DNA of 64,000 bases from Photobacterium halotolerans DSM 18316 (GTDB lineage: Bacteria > Pseudomonadota > Gammaproteobacteria > Enterobacterales > Vibrionaceae), in assembly GCF_000425165.1 (NCBI RefSeq), contig NZ_AULG01000012.1, forward strand, positions 171,454-235,453, read 5' to 3'. This document shows positions 19,597-28,893 of the stretch, one piece after another; the first letter of the stretch is position 1; each line of letters opens with the position of its first letter. The notes beneath the pieces are model-generated. The model was not told the origin of the DNA, ran no database searches, and saw nothing but the letters and a program-made list of their open reading frames with translations. A program made the translations under genes and the position numbers.

Positions 19597-20325
19597 TTAA
19601 CCCAGGTAGGCTTCCAGCTCTTCGCTGCCACCGATGTGCTTGCCACCAATAAACACCTGAGGCACAGTGCTGCGGCCAGAGACAGCGCGCAGGCTGACCG
19701 TGGTGGCATCTTTACCCAGGATCACTTCTTCAAACTGCAGGCCTTTGTCGATCAGGTTCTGTTTCGCCTTGGCACAGAAAGGACAGCCGGGTTTAGTGAA
19801 AATGGTGACCGACTCCTGCAGTTTATGGTCAGGGGCGATGTAGTTCAGCATAGTATCAGCGTCAGAAACATTGAACGGGTCGCCCGGTTCATCGTTCTCA
19901 ATAAACATTTTTGCGACCACGCCGTTTTTCACCAGCATGCTGTAGCGCCATGAACGGTCACCGAAGCCCAGATCGTTTTTCTTCACCAGCATCCCCATGC
20001 CTTGCGTGAACTCTCCGTTGCCGTCCGGGATGAAAGTGATGTTGTCTGCATCCTGATCGGCTTTCCAGGCATTCATCACAAAGGTATCGTTGACCGAGAC
20101 ACACAGGATGTCATCCACACCGTGCGCGGCAAAGACAGAAGCCAGCTCGTTGTAACGCGGCAGGTGGCTTGACGAGCAGGTCGGCGTGAACGCACCCGGC
20201 AGGCTGAATACGACAACGGTTTTGTTGCTGAACAGCTCATCGGTGGTGACATCAACCCACTGATCGCCCTGACGGGTACGGAAAGTAACCTGTGGAATCG
20301 TTTGACCTTCTTTTGATGTAAACAT
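19597..20325 (-). CDS. hybrid peroxiredoxin-glutaredoxin (Prx5 type)
   Basis: The 242-residue product fuses a Prx5-type peroxiredoxin (about 1-165, peroxidatic C50 in [13 protein letters not shown]) to a glutaredoxin domain (about 170-242, redox motif CPFC at 181-184, and [14 protein letters not shown]). Such hybrids reduce peroxides with glutathione and the domain order matches the Haemophilus-type enzyme. AGGAG precedes the ATG. It is divergent from oxyR and upstream of the flavoprotein reductase gene, so an OxyR-controlled peroxide-defence unit is likely. Confidence 0.93.
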   Translation of the reverse strand: MFTSKEGQTIPQVTFRTRQGDQWVDVTTDELFSNKTVVVFSLPGAFTPTCSSSHLPRYNELASVFAAHGVDDILCVSVNDTFVMNAWKADQDADNITFIPDGNGEFTQGMGMLVKKNDLGFGDRSWRYSMLVKNGVVAKMFIENDEPGDPFNVSDADTMLNYIAPDHKLQESVTIFTKPGCPFCAKAKQNLIDKGLQFEEVILGKDATTVSLRAVSGRSTVPQVFIGGKHIGGSEELEAYLG

Positions 20326-20418
20326 GTTGTTCTCCTGATGGATGTTTTGATTTCAATATTTTGTGGAACATTTTTGTCTTGTTCCTGTTGATGGAGCCAG
20401 TATGCAAAATTTGGATTG

Positions 20419-20455
20419 ATAGCTCTAATCGTTTACTGTTATCTTATTAATCGTT
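20419..20455. promoter_or_regulatory. OxyR-like binding site between the peroxiredoxin gene and oxyR
   Basis: A 37-bp block fits the spacing of the OxyR motif, four tetranucleotides at fixed intervals: ATAG, CGTT, seven bases, ATCT, CGTT. Only the first tetranucleotide is exact, the others match at half their positions. Its place in a divergent oxyR promoter is the main support. Confidence 0.5.
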
Positions 20456-20486
20456 AATTTCTATTAAATGAAATGGGAACCGATCG

Positions 20487-21386
20487 ATGAATATCCGAGA
20501 TCTCGAATATCTGGTGGCGCTGTCAGAGCATCGTCATTTTCGTAAAGCGGCAGAGGCGTGCTTTGTCAGCCAGCCGACCCTGAGCGGGCAGATCCGTAAG
20601 CTGGAAACCGAGTTAGGGGTGTCTTTGCTGGAGCGGACCAGCCGTAAGGTGCTGTTTACGGATGTCGGGCTCAGTCTGGTGACTCAGGCAAGGAAGGTAC
20701 TGCACGAGGTCAAGGTACTGGCAGAAATGGCCAGTCAGCAGGGGGAAAGCATGGCCGGCCCGCTGCATGTCGGCTTTATTCCCACGGTCGGGCCTTATTT
20801 GCTGCCCCTGATTATCCCGGCGCTTAAAGCGGCGTTTCCCCAGTTAGAGTTGTATCTGCATGAAGCACAGACGCAGGTACTGGTGCAGCAATTAGAAGAA
20901 GGCAAACTGGACTGCATCATTCTGGCTGCGGTAAAAGAAAGCGAGCATTTTAAAGAGCTGTCTCTTTACCATGAGCCTATGGTGCTGGCGGTGCCAGAAG
21001 GGCATCCCTGGGCGGACAAAAGTGAACTGCCAATGCAGGAGCTGAATGGTCATACCCTGCTGATGCTGGGTGACGGACACTGCCTGCGCGATCAGGCGAT
21101 GGGGTTTTGTTTTGCCGCCGGCGCGAAGGAAGACGGCAGTTTCAAGGCGACCAGTCTGGAAACCCTGCGCAATATGGTGGCGGCCGGCAGCGGCATTACC
21201 TTGCTGCCTAAGCTGGCAACACCTCACACGGCCAAACGTGATGGTGTGTGCTACCTGAAAGCCTGTGATCCTGAACCGAGCCGTTTGATTACGCTGGCGT
21301 ACCGTCCCGGCTCACCGCTCAAAGGGCGTTATGAGCAGCTGGCGGAGCAAATCAGGCGCAGTATCAGTCTGCATCTGGACAGTTAA
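20487..21386 (+). CDS. oxyR: hydrogen peroxide-sensing LysR-family regulator OxyR
   Basis: OxyR activates peroxide-defence genes when a disulfide forms between two cysteines. The 299-residue product has the LysR winged helix in residues 1-60 (NIRDLEYLVALSEHRHFRKAAE, SQPTLSGQIRKLE) and both redox cysteines exactly where E. coli has them, C199 in GDGHCLRDQ and C208 in MGFC. That marks it as a functional peroxide sensor rather than a generic LysR protein. It is divergent from the peroxiredoxin-glutaredoxin gene and convergent with mrcA. Confidence 0.97.
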   Translation: MNIRDLEYLVALSEHRHFRKAAEACFVSQPTLSGQIRKLETELGVSLLERTSRKVLFTDVGLSLVTQARKVLHEVKVLAEMASQQGESMAGPLHVGFIPTVGPYLLPLIIPALKAAFPQLELYLHEAQTQVLVQQLEEGKLDCIILAAVKESEHFKELSLYHEPMVLAVPEGHPWADKSELPMQELNGHTLLMLGDGHCLRDQAMGFCFAAGAKEDGSFKATSLETLRNMVAAGSGITLLPKLATPHTAKRDGVCYLKACDPEPSRLITLAYRPGSPLKGRYEQLAEQIRRSISLHLDS

Positions 21387-21392
21387 TTCACA

Positions 21393-21426
21393 AAAAACAA
21401 GCGCGCCCAGAGGCGCGCTTGTTTTT
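21393..21426. terminator. bidirectional terminator between oxyR and mrcA
   Basis: AAAAACAAGCGCGCC pairs perfectly with GGCGCGCTTGTTTTT around CAGA. It has A's before and T's after, so it can stop both converging transcripts. Confidence 0.93.
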
Positions 21427-21458
21427 CCTTATTCAGAATCCCTGTTCCGCACAGTGGG

Positions 21459-24008
21459 TCAGAACAGTTCGTCCGAGCTGTCGGATTCAAACAGACCGCC
21501 GTCGCTGCCCCCTTCACCGACATACTCTTTCGGTTCACTTCCCTGAATGAAGTACTCGAACATAGAGGTAAAGTCATTTTTCTTGGTCAGCTTGCCCGTG
21601 TCACGGTCGATACGCACCTGAACAATGTTGGGCGGCAGCTGCTTGCGTTGTTCAGGCACATCCTGCAGCGCCTGCTCCATAAAGCCAATCCAGGCGGGTT
21701 GCGCCGTTTTGGCTCCGGCTTCCGCGCCGGCGGTTTGATCATCAGTAATGTTGGGGTTAGTGCTGGTGCGGCCCAGTTCGCGGCTGTGATCATCAAAGCC
21801 GACCCAGGCGGTGGCGACGATACCCGGCCCGAAGCCTGTATACCAGGCATCTTTGGAATCGTTGGTGGTGCCGGTTTTCCCCCCGATGTCACGGCGTTTC
21901 AGTACCTGGCCCCGCCAGCCTGTGCCGTTCCAGCCACTGCCGTGGCGCCAGTCGCCGCCGCCCCAGATATTGCTTTCCAGCATTTCACGGACCAGAAAAG
22001 CATTCTGCTCGGTGACGACCTGGGGTGCGATGCGAATCGGCTGCTGATCCGCAGCCGTTGCATTACCCGTCGGGCCCAGCTCTTCTTCACTGATGGCGAT
22101 GTCATGCATCACAGCACGGCTGGCTACCACATGGTTGCCGGCCAGCTGTTCTTTGCGCTGGCAATCATCATTACAGACCACATTCGGATGGGCCTGATAC
22201 ACCAGATTACCGTAGGCATCTTCCACCCGTTCGATGAAATAAGGCTCAACAAAGTAGCCGCCGTTGGCAAACACAGAGAAGCCCTGCGCCATTTCCAGCG
22301 GAGTCAGGCTGCCGGCACCCAGAGCAATAGCTTCTGCCCGGGGGATATCTTCACGCTTGAAACCAAAACGGGTCAGGTAGCTGATGGTATCGTCGAGCCC
22401 GACGTCCTGCAGGACGCGGACCGCCATCACGTTTTTCGACTGTGCCAGGCCGATACGCAGGCGGGTCGGGCCATTGTAGGTCGGTGGTGAATTTTTCGGA
22501 CGCCAGGCGGTGCCCATGCTTTTATCCCAGCTGTTCACCGGTGCATCGTTGATCAGAGTCGCCAGCGTCATGCCCGAGTTCAGGCCGGCCGAATAGATAA
22601 ACGGCTTGATGCTGGAACCTACCTGGCGGATGGACTGGGTGGCACGGTTAAATTTGCTGTGTACGAAGTTAAACCCGCCCACCATGGCCTGCACGGCACC
22701 ATTGTATGGCGAAATGGCCACAAAGGCGGTGTTGGCATCGGGCACCTGGCTCAGCACCCAGTGCTCGCCTTTGTGCTGTACCCAGATCTGCTGGCCGGGT
22801 GCCAGGATCTCTGTGGCCGACTTCGGTGCCGGGCCCTGACTGGAGTCGGTGATGAAGCGGCGTGCCCACTTCATGCCGTCCCAGTCCAGACTCTGGTGCT
22901 GGCCGCTGCGCAGGATGACCTCCGCGTTGTTCGCGCCGACCTTAACCACCACAGCGGGTTCCAGCTCGCCGTAGCTTGGCTGTTTGGCCAGATGATCCAG
23001 GATCATCTGCTCATCCCATACCGCCTGTTCCGGCATCCACAGAGTGGCCACTGCACCACGGAAACCGTGGCGCTGGTCATAATCCATCAGGTTTTGTACG
23101 GCGGCATGTTGTGCCGCCTGCTGCAGCTTGGGATTGACAGTGGTGAAGACCTTCATCCCGGAGGTATAGGCATCTTCGCCGTAGCGATCCAGCATCCAGG
23201 CTCTGGCGCGTTCGGCAAAGTAAGGGGCATTGAGCGCAATTTCCGCCCCGTGATAGCGGGCTACGATTGGCTCCGCTTTGGCCTGTTCGAATTCTGTGCG
23301 GGTGATGTAGCCTTCATCCAGCATACGGCTCAATACCACATTGCGGCGTGTGGTTGCCCGATCCAGCGAGTAGATAGGGTTCATGGTGGACGGTGCTTTC
23401 GGCAGACCGCCAATGATGGCAATTTCACTCAGTGTCAGCTGGCTGACGTCTTTACCAAAATAGACCTGTGCCGCCGCACCGACACCGTATGCCCGGTAAC
23501 CGAGGTAAATTTTGTTCAGGTACAGCTCCAGGATTTCATCTTTGCTCAGCAACTGTTCAATGTGAACGGCGATGAAAATCTCTTTGATTTTACGCATGAT
23601 TTTTTTCTCATTGCTGAGGAAAAAGTTACGCGCAAGCTGCTGGGTAATGGTACTGGCGCCTTGCTTGGCCGATCCTGAGGTCGCCACCACAAAGGCCGCG
23701 CGGGCGATGCCGATCGGGTCAATGCCCGGGTGGTCATAATAGCGGCTGTCTTCAGTCGCGATCACCGCGTTGATCATCTGCTGAGGAATTTGATCCAGAG
23801 TCAGCGGGATACGGCGCTTCTCACCAAACTGGGAAATCAGCTGGCCGTCAGCACTGTAGACCTGCATAGGTGTCTGTAACTCAACGTTTTTAAGCGTTGC
23901 GACATCAGGGAGATCCGGTTTCAGATACAGGTAGAAACCAAAAATCGTGCTGACTCCAAGAATGATGCAAATGATTGCAAAAATAAATAATCGCTTTATG
24001 AACTTCAC
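21459..24008 (-). CDS. mrcA: penicillin-binding protein 1A, bifunctional transglycosylase/transpeptidase
   Basis: PBP1a polymerises and crosslinks peptidoglycan. The ~849-residue product has a membrane anchor at about residues 5-28, then the glycosyltransferase 51 domain with the catalytic glutamate in ATEDSRYYDHPGID and GASTITQQLARNFF. The transpeptidase domain follows, with SSIK (nucleophile serine), SKN, and KTGTT. An OB-like insert separates the two, as in other PBP1a proteins. I chose the GTG at 24008 (VKFIKRLFIFA) because it matches the family N-terminus; an ATG 11 codons upstream is the alternative. It is divergent from the pil genes, the usual arrangement in gammaproteobacteria. Confidence 0.94.
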   Translation of the reverse strand: MKFIKRLFIFAIICIILGVSTIFGFYLYLKPDLPDVATLKNVELQTPMQVYSADGQLISQFGEKRRIPLTLDQIPQQMINAVIATEDSRYYDHPGIDPIGIARAAFVVATSGSAKQGASTITQQLARNFFLSNEKKIMRKIKEIFIAVHIEQLLSKDEILELYLNKIYLGYRAYGVGAAAQVYFGKDVSQLTLSEIAIIGGLPKAPSTMNPIYSLDRATTRRNVVLSRMLDEGYITRTEFEQAKAEPIVARYHGAEIALNAPYFAERARAWMLDRYGEDAYTSGMKVFTTVNPKLQQAAQHAAVQNLMDYDQRHGFRGAVATLWMPEQAVWDEQMILDHLAKQPSYGELEPAVVVKVGANNAEVILRSGQHQSLDWDGMKWARRFITDSSQGPAPKSATEILAPGQQIWVQHKGEHWVLSQVPDANTAFVAISPYNGAVQAMVGGFNFVHSKFNRATQSIRQVGSSIKPFIYSAGLNSGMTLATLINDAPVNSWDKSMGTAWRPKNSPPTYNGPTRLRIGLAQSKNVMAVRVLQDVGLDDTISYLTRFGFKREDIPRAEAIALGAGSLTPLEMAQGFSVFANGGYFVEPYFIERVEDAYGNLVYQAHPNVVCNDDCQRKEQLAGNHVVASRAVMHDIAISEEELGPTGNATAADQQPIRIAPQVVTEQNAFLVREMLESNIWGGGDWRHGSGWNGTGWRGQVLKRRDIGGKTGTTNDSKDAWYTGFGPGIVATAWVGFDDHSRELGRTSTNPNITDDQTAGAEAGAKTAQPAWIGFMEQALQDVPEQRKQLPPNIVQVRIDRDTGKLTKKNDFTSMFEYFIQGSEPKEYVGEGGSDGGLFESDSSDELF

Positions 24009-24151
24009 TTGAGAATTCCCGTTACACCTTCGTTTGGCCATCCGCGCTATTTCAGTCAGTAGTATAAAGATAACTCAAATAAATTTAACGCCGTCAGAGG
24101 TGTTTAATCGAATAATTTTGCCTTGTCTTTACCAGAGGAGCATACCACGCC

Positions 24152-25102
24152 ATGTTGCACAAGCCAGTCTGGACCGGGATAGATATCGGCCACCATAGTG
24201 TAAAGGCGGTCGTGCTTAAGCAAAATAAAGGGCGGCTTGCGTTATTGCATTACGCTGAAGTCGCTTTGTCTTCTGCAGAACATACCGGGGCGTCCCCCGG
24301 TGGCGGGCTCCATCACAATAGCCTTTCCGGACCTATCTTGTTGTCAGCCTTGCGTAAAATACGGACGCTGCTTCCAAAGCGATCTGCCCGTACTGTGCTG
24401 TCACTGCCTGACAGCGAAGTGGTGCAGCAAGAACTTACGCTGGAGCAACGCTGGGGACAGGATATCGGAACCGAACTGGCAAAGATACTGGCGGGTACCT
24501 TGTCGATGGAGCCCGAAGCACTGAGCCTGGACTATTATCCCGCCCCGCTTTCCGAGCAGGGGGAGACGGACAGCGGATTGCGCTTTCAGGTCTTTGCGGC
24601 AAAAACCTCAGCGCTTGAAGCCCGGACCCAGAGTGTGCGTGAGGCCGGTTTTGATCCTGTGATCATGGAATTGCAGGCGCGTGCACTCTTGTGGCTGCTG
24701 GCATACTGTCACCGGCAGGCAATCACGGCAATGGGAGTAAACCCGGCGCTGGTTTGTTTGGGGGGTGAGGAAGCGGATCTTGCCGCCGGCTTTTCGCACA
24801 GTCTGCCGCTGCATCGCACCTTTATGCTGAGCCGCTCTGGTAATGCACCCTCATCGGAACTGCTCCGGCAACTGCTGCATTATCATTCCCTGTCGCCGTT
24901 AACCGGGCTGTGGCTGACAGGACGCGCTTTGTCTGATGAGGAACTGGCCTGGTGGCAGCAAGCGTGCGGACTGCCCGTTGCTCTTTTAACCCCCGGGCAG
25001 GTATTTCCTTTGCAGCACCGCTCACCGGCGGTGGCTGTGCCGCACGATACCGCCTGGGCCAGAGCGGCGGCTCTGGCTGTCAGAGGGGCGCTCTCATGCT
25101 GA
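24152..25102 (+). CDS. pilM: type IV pilus assembly protein PilM
   Basis: PilM is the actin-like cytoplasmic protein that links the type IV pilus inner-membrane complex to the motor. The 316-residue product has the opening GIDIGHHSVKAVVL (nucleotide-binding fold) and a RSARTVLSLPDSEV segment. It is shorter and more diverged than the roughly 350-residue Pseudomonas type. Assignment rests on fold motifs plus position: first of five overlapping genes, divergent from mrcA. Its stop overlaps the pilN start by seven bases. Confidence 0.85.
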   Translation: MLHKPVWTGIDIGHHSVKAVVLKQNKGRLALLHYAEVALSSAEHTGASPGGGLHHNSLSGPILLSALRKIRTLLPKRSARTVLSLPDSEVVQQELTLEQRWGQDIGTELAKILAGTLSMEPEALSLDYYPAPLSEQGETDSGLRFQVFAAKTSALEARTQSVREAGFDPVIMELQARALLWLLAYCHRQAITAMGVNPALVCLGGEEADLAAGFSHSLPLHRTFMLSRSGNAPSSELLRQLLHYHSLSPLTGLWLTGRALSDEELAWWQQACGLPVALLTPGQVFPLQHRSPAVAVPHDTAWARAAALAVRGALSC

Positions 25103-25689
25103 TCCCGGTCAATCTCTTGCCCTGGCGTGACGCACAGTTTATTGCACATGCCCGCCGGTTTTGGTGCTGCCTGACGGTGACTGTGGTGCTGGCGGTGCTG
25201 ATCATGGGGAGCTTACGGCTTTATCACGGAGAACGGGTGGCGCACCAGAAAAGCAGTAACGAGCGTATCCAGCAGCAAATACTCGCGCTGGCGCCCGATC
25301 TTGCCAAACTGGCTGATTATCAGCACCAGCATCAGTTGTATCAGTCTCGCTTGGCGGCGGTAAGCCGCTGGCATCATGCGCGTTTTCCCTTGATTTATCT
25401 GCTCAATGACTTGCCAGATCTCCTGCCGCTGTCCGCCGGGCTGGAGAGGCTGACACTGAAAGACAATGCCATAGTGCTGGCCGGTCAGACCCGGCAACTG
25501 GCGGTTTTACCGGACTTGCTGGCCCGGATCGAGCGCCAGGAGTGGGTGAGCCACAGTCAGCTGCATTCAGTGCAACGCGATAATCCGGCGGGACTTAGTG
25601 ATCCGCTCACAGCCGGCGACGGAGCCTTTCAGCGATTTTCCGTCACTATGACTTTAGTTTCGCCGCTGTTGGAGGATATTCATGACTGA
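25096..25689 (+). CDS. pilN: type IV pilus assembly protein PilN
   Basis: PilN is a bitopic inner-membrane protein whose cytoplasmic tail binds PilM. The 197-residue product starts MLIPVNLLPWRDAQF, the INLLPWR-type motif that contacts PilM. One transmembrane helix follows at about residues 20-40 (FWCCLTVTVVLAVLIMG), then a coiled-coil and a ferredoxin-like periplasmic part. I use the ATG at 25096; a longer in-frame version begins inside pilM and is not credible. It overlaps pilO by eight bases. Confidence 0.88.
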   Translation: MLIPVNLLPWRDAQFIAHARRFWCCLTVTVVLAVLIMGSLRLYHGERVAHQKSSNERIQQQILALAPDLAKLADYQHQHQLYQSRLAAVSRWHHARFPLIYLLNDLPDLLPLSAGLERLTLKDNAIVLAGQTRQLAVLPDLLARIERQEWVSHSQLHSVQRDNPAGLSDPLTAGDGAFQRFSVTMTLVSPLLEDIHD

Positions 25690-26305
25690 CTGGCGGGATC
25701 TGACACTGGAGTCTATGCCCAACTGGCCACTGCGTTATCAGCTGGCGGCCTGCCTGGGGCTGCTGGTGATCTTATGTCTTCTGAGTTGGCATTGGAGCAT
25801 TAAAGCGCTGATCCAGCAACAGCACGGGTTGCAAGATCAGGCCCGGTCACTGAGGGCGCAGCTTACCCGGCAGCGCACACAGGCGGAGTTATTGCCGGAC
25901 TGGGCGGCGCGGACAGATAAGATGATGACCCTTTACCGGCAGCAATCGGCCCGGTTGCCAGATACATCGGCCTGGCCGCAAGTACTGGCTGATATTGAAG
26001 CACTCAGTGTGGAGGCCGGCGTAGCCTTGCAGCACCTCATGTGGGGAAAAAGGGAAAATCACCCGTGGTACAGTGTGCAGCCTGTGCGCTTTGCCTGGCA
26101 GGGCAGCTATGACTCATCAGGGACATTGTTAGCCCGGCTGGCATCCATGCACCGGCTACTGCTGGTCAATGAACTGACGATGCAGCCTGTCGACAGGCAA
26201 TCGGCTGAGCTGCGGGTTACAGGAAGTGCGCACCTGTATCAGATGCCGGTGCCGTCCGGTGATCCGATTCTGACGGATGACCAGAGACAGGAGAGAGGAC
26301 AGTGA
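25682..26305 (+). CDS. pilO: type IV pilus assembly protein PilO
   Basis: PilO pairs with PilN in the periplasmic alignment complex of the type IV pilus. The 207-residue product has one transmembrane segment at about residues 20-39 (LAACLGLLVILCLLSWHW), a coiled-coil (about 45-75) and a C-terminal globular domain. Sequence identity in this family is low, so position between pilN and pilP is the main evidence. It overlaps the next gene by four bases (GTGA). Confidence 0.85.
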   Translation: MTDWRDLTLESMPNWPLRYQLAACLGLLVILCLLSWHWSIKALIQQQHGLQDQARSLRAQLTRQRTQAELLPDWAARTDKMMTLYRQQSARLPDTSAWPQVLADIEALSVEAGVALQHLMWGKRENHPWYSVQPVRFAWQGSYDSSGTLLARLASMHRLLLVNELTMQPVDRQSAELRVTGSAHLYQMPVPSGDPILTDDQRQERGQ

Positions 26306-26775
26306 TCAGTTTTTTCCTCCGCCATTTTTCCCTTCACCCCTTTTTTTACAGCATGGGCCGCGTTGCTTTGCTGTTGGTGGCTGTGCCTGCCACAGGGTTC
26401 AGTCTGGCAGACGCACCTGTGTTTAGCCCCAGTCTGCTAGGTTCACCGTTTCAGCGCTTTGAGGTGATGGAGGCTGAATCCGTCGCGTGTCAGAGAACGG
26501 CTAAAGACATGCTGGTTAAGGGACTGATGATGAAGGGCAGCGTCAGGGATGAGCACGGATGGGCGGCGCTGCTGAGCGCTGAGGACGGGCGACTGTTCAA
26601 AGCCAGGCCCGATCAGGTTATCGGACCCGGAGTCAGGGTGCTCAGCGTGGATGCCGGGCAAACAGGACTGATTTTACAGACCCGCGGCGTGCCCGGCTGC
26701 CCGGCTGTGACTCATCATATTCTTCAGCTGTCCCGGCGGGGTGTGCGGTTGAGCGCGCCAGACAGCCTCGCCTGA
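26302..26775 (+). CDS. pilP: PilP-like type IV pilus protein, apparently without a lipobox
   Basis: PilP normally is an inner-membrane lipoprotein that connects PilN/PilO to the secretin PilQ. The 157-residue product has a hydrophobic N-terminal segment (about 18-35) and a small beta domain (LVKGLMMKGSVRDEHGWAALLSAEDG) that fits the PilP core, including the GxVRV-like stretch GPGVRVLSVD. The hydrophobic segment has no cysteine after it, so I see no lipobox. It uses a GTG start overlapping the pilO stop, after GAGAGAGGA. The assignment is by position plus the beta domain and is moderately sure. Confidence 0.75.
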   Translation: MISFFLRHFSLHPFFYSMGRVALLLVAVPATGFSLADAPVFSPSLLGSPFQRFEVMEAESVACQRTAKDMLVKGLMMKGSVRDEHGWAALLSAEDGRLFKARPDQVIGPGVRVLSVDAGQTGLILQTRGVPGCPAVTHHILQLSRRGVRLSAPDSLA

Positions 26776-26812
26776 CTCCGGTCTGAGCAGCATTATTCAG
26801 GAAAGAAAAAAC

Positions 26813-28147
26813 ATGCAGATTTTTTGTGCACTGTTCATGCTGACATACTGCATGATCTCTGTGCTTGGTACTGGCTTGGCTATGGCAGAGTCTGAGGGTG
26901 TATCTCCAGCGAATGGCAAGCGATTGTCGCTTAACTTTCAGGATGTTCCGGTGCGTCAGCTGTTACAGGTGATGGCCGATCACCAGCAGCATAACTTGGT
27001 GGTTTCCGATGAAGTACAGGGCAATATTACCCTGAACCTCAAAGATGTACTCTGGTCTCAGGCGCTGGATACTGTGCTGCAGATGAAAGGGCTGGCCTAC
27101 CAGCGTCATGGCAATATTATGGTGGTGGCACCAAAAGCAGCAATGGCCGCTCAGGAGCCGCAGAGTATCCGCCAGCCCCCGCAGGGCAGGGAGCTCAAAA
27201 CCGAAGTGATTCTTATCCGGTACGCCAAAGCCACGGATCTGGCGGACATGCTGGCAGGTAAACCCGGGCAGTCGGGGTTGCTGACCGAGTATGGCGCTTT
27301 GCATGTGGACGACAGAACGAATGCTCTGGTGGTCAAGGAAGTGGCGGACAGCATGGATAACCTGCTTGCTATCATTGACGCCCTGGATAAACCGGTCAAG
27401 CAGGTGCAGATAGAAGCGCGCATTGTCAGTATGAATGAAAAGGATATCACGGATCTTGGCGTACGTTGGGGGATGTTAGACACCAGTGGCAGCGTGACGC
27501 TCGGGGGTTCCATTGAAGGAAACCTGGCGGCGTTGGGAGCCGATAACCCTGAGCCGGATGTCAGTGATTATCTCAATGTGAACCTCGGCGCTCAGGCTGG
27601 CGCCGCCAGAATCGCCTTTCAGGTGGCAAGATGGGGCGATCAGCTGCTGGATCTGGAATTGTCGGCTCTGCAGGCTGAGGAGAAGGCTGAAATCATTTCC
27701 AGCCCCCGACTGGTCACGACAAACAAAAAAATGGCCTATATTGAGCAAGGGACAGAGATCCCCTATCTCGAAGCCTCGTCAAGTGGTGCGGTGTCTGTCT
27801 CCTTCAAGAAAGCGGTGCTGAGTCTGATGGTGACGCCGCAGATCACCCCGGATGACAAGCTGGTACTGGATCTTGAGGTCACGCAGAACAAGCCCGGCGA
27901 GACGGTGATGACAGGCACAGGGGAAGCGGTGGCGATTGATACCCAGCGGATTGGCACCCAGGTGCTGGTGGACAACGGCGAGACCATAGTGCTGGGCGGC
28001 ATTTTTCAGCACCAGTTCAGTCAGGCCGTTCGCAAAGTGCCTCTGCTGGGGGATATCCCCCTGCTGGGCAGTTTGTTCAGGCAAGAGCTCGACCGTGATA
28101 CCAGACGTGAATTATTAATTTTCGTGACCCCGAAAATCCTCCGATAG
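26813..28147 (+). CDS. pilQ: type IV pilus secretin PilQ (short form)
   Basis: PilQ forms the outer-membrane channel through which the type IV pilus, and DNA during competence, pass. The 444-residue product has a signal peptide (about 1-25), an N0/STN domain (LSLNFQDVPVRQLLQVMADH, about 38-100), one N1 domain (about 125-200) and the secretin core to the end, with VPLLGDIPLLGSLFR near 410-425 and LLIFVTPKILR. There is no AMIN domain between signal and N0. The size is like E. coli HofQ and smaller than the PilQ of most pilus-bearing bacteria. It closes the pilMNOPQ cluster. Confidence 0.9.
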   Translation: MQIFCALFMLTYCMISVLGTGLAMAESEGVSPANGKRLSLNFQDVPVRQLLQVMADHQQHNLVVSDEVQGNITLNLKDVLWSQALDTVLQMKGLAYQRHGNIMVVAPKAAMAAQEPQSIRQPPQGRELKTEVILIRYAKATDLADMLAGKPGQSGLLTEYGALHVDDRTNALVVKEVADSMDNLLAIIDALDKPVKQVQIEARIVSMNEKDITDLGVRWGMLDTSGSVTLGGSIEGNLAALGADNPEPDVSDYLNVNLGAQAGAARIAFQVARWGDQLLDLELSALQAEEKAEIISSPRLVTTNKKMAYIEQGTEIPYLEASSSGAVSVSFKKAVLSLMVTPQITPDDKLVLDLEVTQNKPGETVMTGTGEAVAIDTQRIGTQVLVDNGETIVLGGIFQHQFSQAVRKVPLLGDIPLLGSLFRQELDRDTRRELLIFVTPKILR

Positions 28148-28354
28148 TGAGGCCGGGCGCAGGCGCAGGGGGTGTTTATTTTGCTGAGATTAGACGCTTG
28201 ACTGAGACTGGCTATTGCCAAACAGCAGTGAGTCCTGAGATAATTTTCGGTCTTATCACGAATGAAATGTGAGGAAGTTGGCGCCTCAGGCATGCAAATC
28301 AATAGCCTGTGGGCGGTTTTGTCTATTTTTTAATCGCGCGTATATTTGCTAAAC

Positions 28355-28873
28355 ATGGCTGAAAAACGAAATATTTTCTTGGTAGGACCAATGGGAGCCG
28401 GTAAGAGCACCATTGGCAGACACCTTGCACAGCAGTTACATATGGAGTTTCTTGACTCAGATACTGTGATCGAAGAGCGTACCGGCGCCGACATCAGCTG
28501 GGTCTTCGACGTAGAAGGCGAGGAAGGCTTCCGTGCCCGTGAAGAAGCGGTCATCGACGATCTTACCCAGGAGCAAGGCATAGTCCTGGCGACCGGGGGA
28601 GGCTCGGTGAAAAGCAAAGAGAGCCGAAACCGTCTGTCAGCTCGTGGTATCGTGGTGTATCTGGAAACCACCATTGAGAAACAGCTGGCACGTACTCAGC
28701 GTGACAAGAAGCGCCCTCTGCTGCAAACCGATAAACCTCGTGAAGTGCTTGAAGCGCTTGCAGAAGAGCGTAATCCATTGTATGAAGAAGTAGCGGATTA
28801 CACAGTACGTACCGACGACCAGAGTGCTAAGGTCGTTGCTAATCAAATTATCAAAATGCTGGAAGAGCGTTAA
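28355..28873 (+). CDS. aroK: shikimate kinase I
   Basis: AroK phosphorylates shikimate, the fifth step of the chorismate pathway. The 172-residue product has the P-loop GPMGAGKST (11-19), the shikimate-binding aspartate in [10 protein letters not shown] near 31-40, the GGGSV loop near 80, and the lid arginines in RDKKRPLL. I use ATG 28355; an in-frame TTG three codons earlier has no ribosome site. It heads the aroK-aroB-damX-dam run typical of gammaproteobacteria. The 207 bases upstream carry an 8-bp inverted repeat of unknown meaning (28209-28216 and 28299-28306). Confidence 0.97.
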   Translation: MAEKRNIFLVGPMGAGKSTIGRHLAQQLHMEFLDSDTVIEERTGADISWVFDVEGEEGFRAREEAVIDDLTQEQGIVLATGGGSVKSKESRNRLSARGIVVYLETTIEKQLARTQRDKKRPLLQTDKPREVLEALAEERNPLYEEVADYTVRTDDQSAKVVANQIIKMLEER

Positions 28874-28893
28874 CGACGGAGAAACAACGAGTC

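Noticed and set aside
22659..23678. 339-codon plus-strand frame over mrcA
   Set aside because: Shadow frame; the penicillin-binding protein motifs are all on the minus strand.
28209..28306. 8-bp inverted repeat GGCTATTG/CAATAGCC before aroK
   Set aside because: The arms are 82 bases apart and no regulatory logic is apparent; could be chance.
28292..28333. 13-codon frame MQINSLWAVLSIF upstream of aroK, considered as an aromatic leader peptide
   Set aside because: Only one Trp and one Phe codon, no terminator/antiterminator pair downstream.
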